From: Macrotis lagotis
Taxonomy: Eukaryota; Chordata; Mammalia; Peramelemorphia; Peramelidae
DNA: 64,000 nt
Assembly (NCBI RefSeq): GCF_037893015.1
Contig: NC_133666.1
Span: 463,006,867 to 463,070,866, forward strand
Direction of reading: 5' to 3'
This document shows, in pieces, positions 57,340-64,000 of this stretch. The notes under the pieces are model-generated. The model worked only from the letters and a program-made list of their open reading frames with translations, was not told the DNA's origin and searched no databases. The first letter of the stretch is position 1. Every line of letters begins with the position of its first letter. The position numbers and the translations under genes are program-made.

Positions 57340-57901
57340 TTTTTTTTTTTTTTTTGGTGGGGAGGGAATAAGTCAGTCAGGGTAAGTGACTTCTCCAGGA
57401 TCACACAATGGTTAATGCCAAATATTTGACCTGGATTTGGATTCAGATCTACCAGTCTTCCAGGGCCTGTGCTTTATACCTTGCACTCTATGTACTAGCT
57501 GCCCCTCATGTCCAATTTTTTTGTGTTTTGGGGTTTTGTTGGCAAAGATACTAGAATAGTTTCCCATTTCCTTCTCCAACTCATTTTATAGAGGAAACTG
57601 AGGCAAACAGGGATAAGTGACTTGCCCAGGTCACACAGAGTAAGCGTCTGAGGCTGGATTTGAGCTCAAGTCCTTCTGACTCCAATTCTGAACTCTATTC
57701 ACTGTATAACCTACTTGCCCCTAGTCCAATTCTACCCAGCTTCAATTTTTATTTTTATTTTTTATTTAAGGCAATGGAGTTCTGTGACTTGCCCAAGGTG
57801 ACACAGCTAGGCAATCATTAAGTGTCTGATGTTAGATTTGAACTCAAGTCCTTCTGACTCCAGGGCCAGTGCTCTATTAACTGTGCCACCTAGCTGCCCC
57901 T
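57340..57901 (-). repeat. Three adjacent SINEs (copy B)
   Basis: Counterpart of 17925-18484: tRNA SINE (57340-57506), MAR1-like (57507-57722), short SINE (57741-57901). All are on the minus strand. Confidence 0.87.
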
Positions 57902-58959
57902 ACCTTGCTTCAATTTTGAAGAAAAGAAAACTAATGCTGAGAGAGGCTGGCCTCTAATCATTCAGGATATGGTAGATAATTTCAAATCTATACCCTTAAA
58001 CTCCAAATCTGAAATTCTAACCATGATACCATGCTACTCCTTAATTTGAAAGTAGTCAAACAAAAAACAAAAAACTAAACAAAAACAAAACAAAAAACAC
58101 TTGGATCATAGAGTTTTAAGATATCTCCTAGTCCAAAATCTTCTCTTAAAAAAAAAAGAAAGGAAAAAAATGATAGAAAGCTACTCCCCCAAGTTCATAT
58201 GAATAAGTTAGCATGGCCATAATGCAAATTCAAGTCTTTTTTTTCCCCTGAAACTCTTCTTTTCATGGCAACAAACCACCCCTTAGCAATGTTTGCTACC
58301 AGTTTAATATAGCTATTTTCAATAAAAGAAGATCTAGCATCAGGGGGAACATGTCATCATCTGAAGCCTGGGCAAAAGATCAAAGGCAGCCAAGGTGGGG
58401 GGAGGAGTTCAAATTTTCCTAAACAGTAGGATTGAAATGATCATTGAAATGAATGAATGCATTTGGCAATTATTCCTTTTGAATGAATTCAATTCTGCTT
58501 TGGACAGGATCATGGAAGTGACCTTAATGGTCTGTTTTTACAGATGATGAAAGTGAAACTGAAGGCAGCTGACTTGCCCAAGGACACACAGGATCATGTC
58601 CAGTTCCTTGGATGCATAACTGACACTCCACCATCCCTATATATTTTACTCTTAGCATTCCCAAATATAGACCCTCAGATATATTTCCTGTCTCTGACCT
58701 TGTGACCTAAGGATAAATAGGATCCACCACTTTTTTCTGAGCCATCACTACTGAATCTGTCATCTTGACTTCCCCTAACCCATCTGGACCCTTTTTTGGT
58801 CACAGACCACTGTCTCTAACTATCCATTTCCTTGGACTGATCCTGAGGATGAGTCAGGGGAAATAATTCTAGTGATCAGGAAAGAAAGGAAAAAAAAAAC
58901 CCAGGATTTAAGAGAACCAAAGCCCCAATAATTATTTTGAACATACACAGGGAGGAGGG

Positions 58960-59122
58960 AAAGGAATGCTGCATTTAGGATCAGAGGACTCATTTCATAT
59001 CCTGGCTTTTCAACTTAAGATTTTTCTGCTTTTAAGGGTTTTAGCTTCATCATCTGTAAAATGATAAACTTGGACTAGATTATATCTAAAGATCCTTCTA
59101 GCTCTAAATCCTCTGTGACTGA
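58960..59122 (+). repeat. MIR-type SINE (copy B)
   Basis: Counterpart of 19540-19702. Confidence 0.78.
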
Positions 59123-59364
59123 TCAGCTTGTCAAATTGTTGTTAACCACTTCAATAAGAGGCAAAGCTGATGGGAGAAGCAATGAAAAAGAAACAGAAAG
59201 TAGAGTGACTCTCAAACTTCGAATTTGGAGTGGATAAGGGCAAGAGAAATCTTCACTATACCTTCAGAGAAGTTGGATGCATAAAGCACCTTTACTGACT
59301 TCATAAAGAGAATGCAAAGAGAACTTAGACTCAAATGTTCTCTCTAAGCATCAGTGTGCCCAAT

Positions 59365-59459
<95 letters not shown>
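59365..59459. repeat. (GA)n and (CA)n microsatellites (copy B)
   Basis: Counterpart of 19945-20028; the CA run is longer by about 13 bases. Confidence 0.95.
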
Positions 59460-59461
<2 letters not shown>

Positions 59462-59962
59462 AAGTCAAAGGGCTGGGAACTGGACCTGTACTTTAGCTTT
59501 TTGGCTGCAACTTATAGTCTTAAAGAGCTGCTGGGGGTACTGAGTCCTTAACTTGCCTAGGGTCCCCTCAGACTTAAACACAGATCTTCCTAGCTCTGGA
59601 TGTAGAATCTCTATTCTCTACATTGGGGGGGGGGTGTCATCAAACTTAAAAAAGCATCTCTGTGGGTCACATATTGATCTAGAAAATGTTAATTGATACT
59701 TTTATTTATTTTTTTAAACATTTCTCAATTTCATTTGATCTGATCAGACCTGTATTTGAGAGCTTTGCAGGCTGAATGTTATCCCAGGGGCTGTGAATAT
59801 GACAACTCCATACCACAACATCTCAAGCAGAATTATTACACAGAAAAATACTCTTATCTATGCCCCAATATCAGAACTAATATCAAATACTACTATGAGC
59901 TTGGAGAGTTGTGGAAGCCACACAGATTATAGCCTCATACAAAGTTTGTTTTTATCTTAAGC

Positions 59963-60834
59963 AAAAAAAAAAAAAAAAAAAAAAAAGGACATTTGTATGT
60001 AACCAACAACAACAAAAAAATGTGAAAAATATAGGAGGATTAGGGCAGCATTGCTTCTTCTTCCTTGGTTAACATCTGAACTCATAAGATCATAGTTTTC
60101 TTGATTGAAACAGTCCTTAAAGGTAATCCATTTCAATCCCCTGCACAGTTTAGGAAGATTGTGTCTAATTGATTTACACAGGGAGTAAGCATCAGAGGTG
60201 AGATTTGAACTCACTGTGACTTTAGAGTCAACACTATATCCATTGTACTCCTCTTCCTTGAGGCACCTATGTACTATATTTGAAGTTATGTATAATAGGT
60301 TTAAAACTGTAGAATAATACCATATGATTAACCTGACTAACATAAAGCGTGAATAACAGGTTTTGTATGAATAGTTTAAAGTGAAAATATCAGGATATGA
60401 TTCTATTTCTGACTTGTTTCAACTTTGTCTCTTTCCCTGGTTCCTCATGTTTCTATTTTGACCAAAAAACCCTAAGGGTCTTCCTCTCCCAGGTTGAGAT
60501 ATGTATATATATATATATATATATATGTAAAATAGAGGCCATTCTTTGATTCATTTCTTACTTAGCCTTAATTATTGTATGGGCATTGCCTCAGACAAAT
60601 TGAGACTTGCTGTTAAAAACCTCACCTTAAAAGGGACAAGGTCTCCTACTGCATTAGGACTCTCTCTCCAGTTATCCTGATTTATATCTTGCCACTAGAC
60701 CCTTTTGGCTCCAGAGAACAAAGTTAGGCTAGTGACTTTAAACAACTCTCCCTCTCTTAAATCCTATTCATTTGCATATCTTGGCATCACCTTCCAGATG
60801 TTGTGGACTCTTTAAGAATGAAGGACAACCAGAA
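59963..60834. repeat. Poly-A, MIR-like SINE, TA repeat and truncated SINE (copy B)
   Basis: Poly-A 59963-59986; MIR-like minus SINE about 60106-60266; TA run 60500-60527; long SINE 3' part 60609-60834. CCT is missing near 60063 compared with copy A. Confidence 0.8.
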
Positions 60835-60898
60835 CAGCTCCTTAACTCTTCTTGACCTTTAAGGTGGTCCCTTTGGTTCACTTCCTTTCTCTCTCTGT

Positions 60899-61357
60899 AT
60901 TCTATTGATCAACAATCTCAACTAACTTCTATTTATATGCAGTTGAATCACTGATTCATCTTTGATTCTTATCCCGGCTGAAGCAATCTTTAACTTTCTG
61001 TAAGAAATCTTTGTCTGGATATCATTCCAGTATCTCAAACTCAACTTTCCCAAACCAAATTTAATATATTTCCCCTTAAACCTATATTTATTTCTAACTT
61101 CACTATTTCTTTTAGTGATACCATCATTTATCCATTCTGCCATCTTCAAAACCCTGGAGTTGGTTGAATTCTTCTTTTCACTTTGGCTGTCTTATCCACT
61201 TACCAAATCCTGCCAATTCTGCCTCTCAACATCTCTCACCTTTAGTTCTCTCTTCTCTTTTCATTACATGAACTTCCTAACCTAAAAATCCCATCTCTCT
61301 ACTTCACATAACTGCTAGAAAAAATAAACAACTCATACATATATATATATGTATACA

Positions 61358-61405
<48 letters not shown>

Positions 61406-62491
61406 GTCAGTCTTCTGATTTAACTTTTTCATTAGTTCCCTACTGCCTACTAAGTCTTAATCTATTTACTTAACATTCAAGGTCCTTTCCAACTGGCACC
61501 ATTCTAACTTTCCAACTTGGAAAGGTGTTATTTTCCCTGGAAAGGTAGAAAGTATTCAGTTAGTGAGGAGCTTTACAAGCTAAACAGAAGAGATCATATT
61601 TTATCCTGGTGGTAATATTTAATATAATAATATACATAATATATAATAATATAATGTAATATAATAAAAATTTAATGTGATATTATACGATATGATATGA
61701 TACAGTATAGTATGATACAATATGATACAATGCAATATATGATCTTATAATATAATATCTTGGTGGTATATTTAATCCTAGTGATAGAGTCACTGGAGTT
61801 CAGCAAACCAGGTAATGAGATGATCAAACCTCTGCTTTAGGGAAATTACTTTGGTAACTGAGCAGAGAATAAATTAGAAGGAGGAGAAAACAATCAGAAG
61901 GTTGTTGTAATAATATAGATGAGCAGTAGAAAAGACTAAACTAGAGGGGTGGCTGTGTGAGTGAAAAGAAGAAAACATGTAAGAGATGTCCTAAAGATAG
62001 AAATAATAAGATGTGGCAATGGATTGAATTTTTGAGCAACAGTAGAGTGTGGAATGACACCCTTGTGGTGAATCTGGGTAACTGGAAGGATATTGGTGTG
62101 CTCCATAATAAAGAAAAAAGATGGGACGTATGGAGGATTTAGAGGGGGAAATGAGTTCAGTGTTGAACATATTGAGTTTGATATGTTCAAAAAGTAGGTA
62201 TTGTCATGAAATTAGAGAGCTCAGGAGAAAGTTTAGAGAATCAACTGTACAGAAATCATCACTGCTTCATGGGAACAGATGAGGCCTTGGGAGACACCTT
62301 TGTTTAGTAGGTATGATGTACATGAAGAACGATCAAAGGAGACTGAGAGAAAAAAAGTCAAACAGGAAGAGAACAAGAAGAGAAACAGTTTGAGGAGAGC
62401 AACTCTAAGAGATGGGGATCAATAAGTCAAATATAGAGGGCAAGAAGGACTAGAATTAATTTAATGACTGGAAAATGTCATGCTTAAATTT
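60899..62491. repeat. Head-to-head L2 pieces (copy B)
   Basis: Counterpart of 21480-23040. The AT microsatellite at 61337-61401 is about 25 bases longer than in copy A, and the ATA-rich patch (61619-61763) has an extra unit. Confidence 0.78.
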
Positions 62492-62700
62492 TCAGGGGGG
62501 GGGTCACATATTTACCTGTAACTTAAGGTATAAAGCTTAGTGTTTGCATAGACAAATTTTTTTTAATAGAAGGAATTGTTTTTACTTTTACTTTGTTTCC
62601 CCAGTACTTTGAATAGCTCAAAGTGAGTAGTAGAACTTCATAATCCTGAATGATAAATTGATTTTTGTGGTTCTAGATCTGTATCTACACATCTCTATAA

Positions 62701-63854
62701 TAATAAAACAACAATAATAGCAATAATAATAATTGGCACTTATATAAAGATTACTTTGTAGCATGAACTGTGCTAAACCTTTTATAAATATTATTTTATT
62801 TGATCATCATAATAATCTTAGGAGGTAGGTACTATTCTTGTACCCATTTTACAGATGAAGAAACTAAGGTAAACATATTCCTGTCCCCTATTCACCCACT
62901 ACCACCCCTCATATTTCAAATAATGGGAACAGGGTTTTGTTCATAATGCTAAAAAAGGAAACATTCCAGAAGAGATTTCATCAAAATGTAGATGCATTGT
63001 GCTGATGCTATGTTCAGTTGTTTTCAGTCATGACTGACTCTCCATGACCCTATTTGGGATTTTCCTGGCAAAGACACTGGAGTGGTTTGCCATTTTCTTC
63101 TCCAGCTCCATTTATAAGTGAGGATACTGAGGCAAACAGGGTCACATAGCTGGTTAGTATCTGAACAAGATTTGAACCCAGAAGAGAAGTCTTTCTAGCT
63201 CTAGGTCTGATATTCTATCCTCCGTGCCACATAACTGCCCATGTAAAAGATACTACATAGGCTCTCTAATCTTATAACAATAGAGATGAATTTTTTAAAG
63301 TTCCTTGGGTCCCCTATTAAAAATCAAACAAAGCATAACCTATGACATTCACCTGACAAGTTATGTTCCTTTTCTGCAAGTGAAGAATTTTCATCTTTGG
63401 AGTAAGCCCTCCTAAGATACCAGAACAAATTTTAGAGTTAGTAAAGGTTACTCCTCTTTTATATCTTATGCATGAACAATGCAAATGAGATAGTAATGTG
63501 AGTGCACACTAATGAAAAGTGATATAATATGTCAATGCCACAGAAATTCTAGATGAAGTCTTGAATGAATCTAACATGCCAAAGAACACTCCTAACAGAT
63601 GCAGGAGAGCATTTCTGAAGGATTAGAAAGCCAGTGGGGAAGACTTCTTCACCTCTGATTCATTATTAATTTTATACAGAGAAAAGTCATGTTGTTATCT
63701 ATGTTATCCACTCCACCTTCATGAAAAAAAAAGATTTATAAAAGATCAAAAAAAATCAAGGCACTTTGGATACTTTTTTTTAGGGAATTAATTCTATGAT
63801 CACAGTTGGGCAAAGTAGTCTTTACAAATCTATGTCATTCAACATGTATTTTTA
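62701..63854. repeat. MIR, MAR1-like SINE and flank (copy B)
   Basis: MIR minus 62701-62886, MAR1-like minus 63016-63244, then unassigned sequence. Near 63141-63181 copy B reads GCTGG and AACAAG where copy A reads GCAGG and AACGAG. Confidence 0.83.
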
Positions 63855-64000
63855 TTTTTTATTTATTTTTTATTTTTTTAGGTTTTTGCTAGGCAATGGG
63901 GTTAAGTGGCTTGCCCAAGGCCACACAGCTAGGTAATTATTAAGTGTCTGAGGTCAGATTTGAACTCAGGTACTCCTGACTCCAAGGCTGATTCTCTATC
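63855..64000 (-). repeat. Short tRNA-derived SINE, cut by window end (copy B)
   Basis: Counterpart of 24406-24551; the head and right target-site duplication lie outside the window. Confidence 0.93.

Larger units (their letters stand above)
39438..64000. repeat. Copy B of a large direct duplication
   Basis: Second copy of 1-24551, clipped by the window end inside a SINE. Differences from copy A are scattered single bases, several at CpG sites, plus small indels. Examples: 15 bases missing near 44334 relative to 4888-4912; about 20 bases of a TG tract missing near 52418; 3-base losses near 43088 and 60063; and different lengths of the TATATC, GA, CA, TA and poly-A tracts. This pattern is what two alleles, or a very young duplicate, would show. 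Confidence 0.97.

Noticed and set aside
1..64000. Bacterial, viral or plasmid origin
   Set aside because: No dense coding, vertebrate SINE/LINE families throughout, and abundant dinucleotide microsatellites.

Overview
This window is non-coding, repeat-dense mammalian DNA, most likely from a marsupial. The evidence is AT-rich vertebrate sequence packed with tRNA-derived SINEs of marsupial type: short elements ending in a CCTAAAA-like tail, MAR1-like elements, and a longer SINE found in three places. It also holds L1 pieces whose 5' end reads GGAGCCAAGATGG, and old MIR, L2 and CR1/L3 fragments. I cannot name the species. I found no convincing protein-coding gene, tRNA, rRNA or CRISPR array. All open frames are short and fall in repeats, microsatellites or unrecognised sequence.

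The dominant feature is a large direct duplication. Bases 1-24551 (copy A) reappear in the same order and orientation at 39438-64000 (copy B). The offset stays near 39.4 kb and drifts only at small indels and microsatellites. By eye, substitutions occur about once every few hundred bases. Both copies are clipped by the window edges, so the real unit is longer and no outer breakpoint is visible. The layout fits either a young tandem segmental duplication with a period of about 39.4 kb, or two haplotypes placed side by side by an assembler. The sequence alone cannot separate these.

Copy A in order: L1 ORF2 remains split by a SINE (1-2.0 kb); microsatellites (2.1-2.7 kb); old sequence with a 130-bp local direct repeat flanking a SINE (4.5-5.7 kb); a quiet stretch with a possible splice-flanked segment and a low-repeat block (5.7-8.7 kb); L2, MAR1 and MIR fragments (9.6-11.7 kb); a CT/TG repeat (12.9 kb); a long broken L2 with nested SINEs (13.5-17.0 kb); a probable solo LTR (17.5-17.9 kb); three SINEs in a row (17.9-18.5 kb); GA/CA and TA repeats; and L2 pieces arranged head to head (21.5-23.0 kb).

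The stretch seen once (24552-39437) holds MIR and MAR1 elements, an antisense L1-derived element with a 5' UTR and a decayed ORF1 but only a short ORF2 piece (28.2-31.2 kb, HAL1-like), a fragment of a non-L1 LINE endonuclease, an inverted repeat of about 250 bp per arm around 1.8 kb (31.8-34.2 kb), CR1/L3 pieces, and the upstream half of the L1 that runs into copy B. I saw no new biological system. The points most worth checking are the duplication itself, the HAL1-like element, the inverted repeat and a few candidate conserved blocks.
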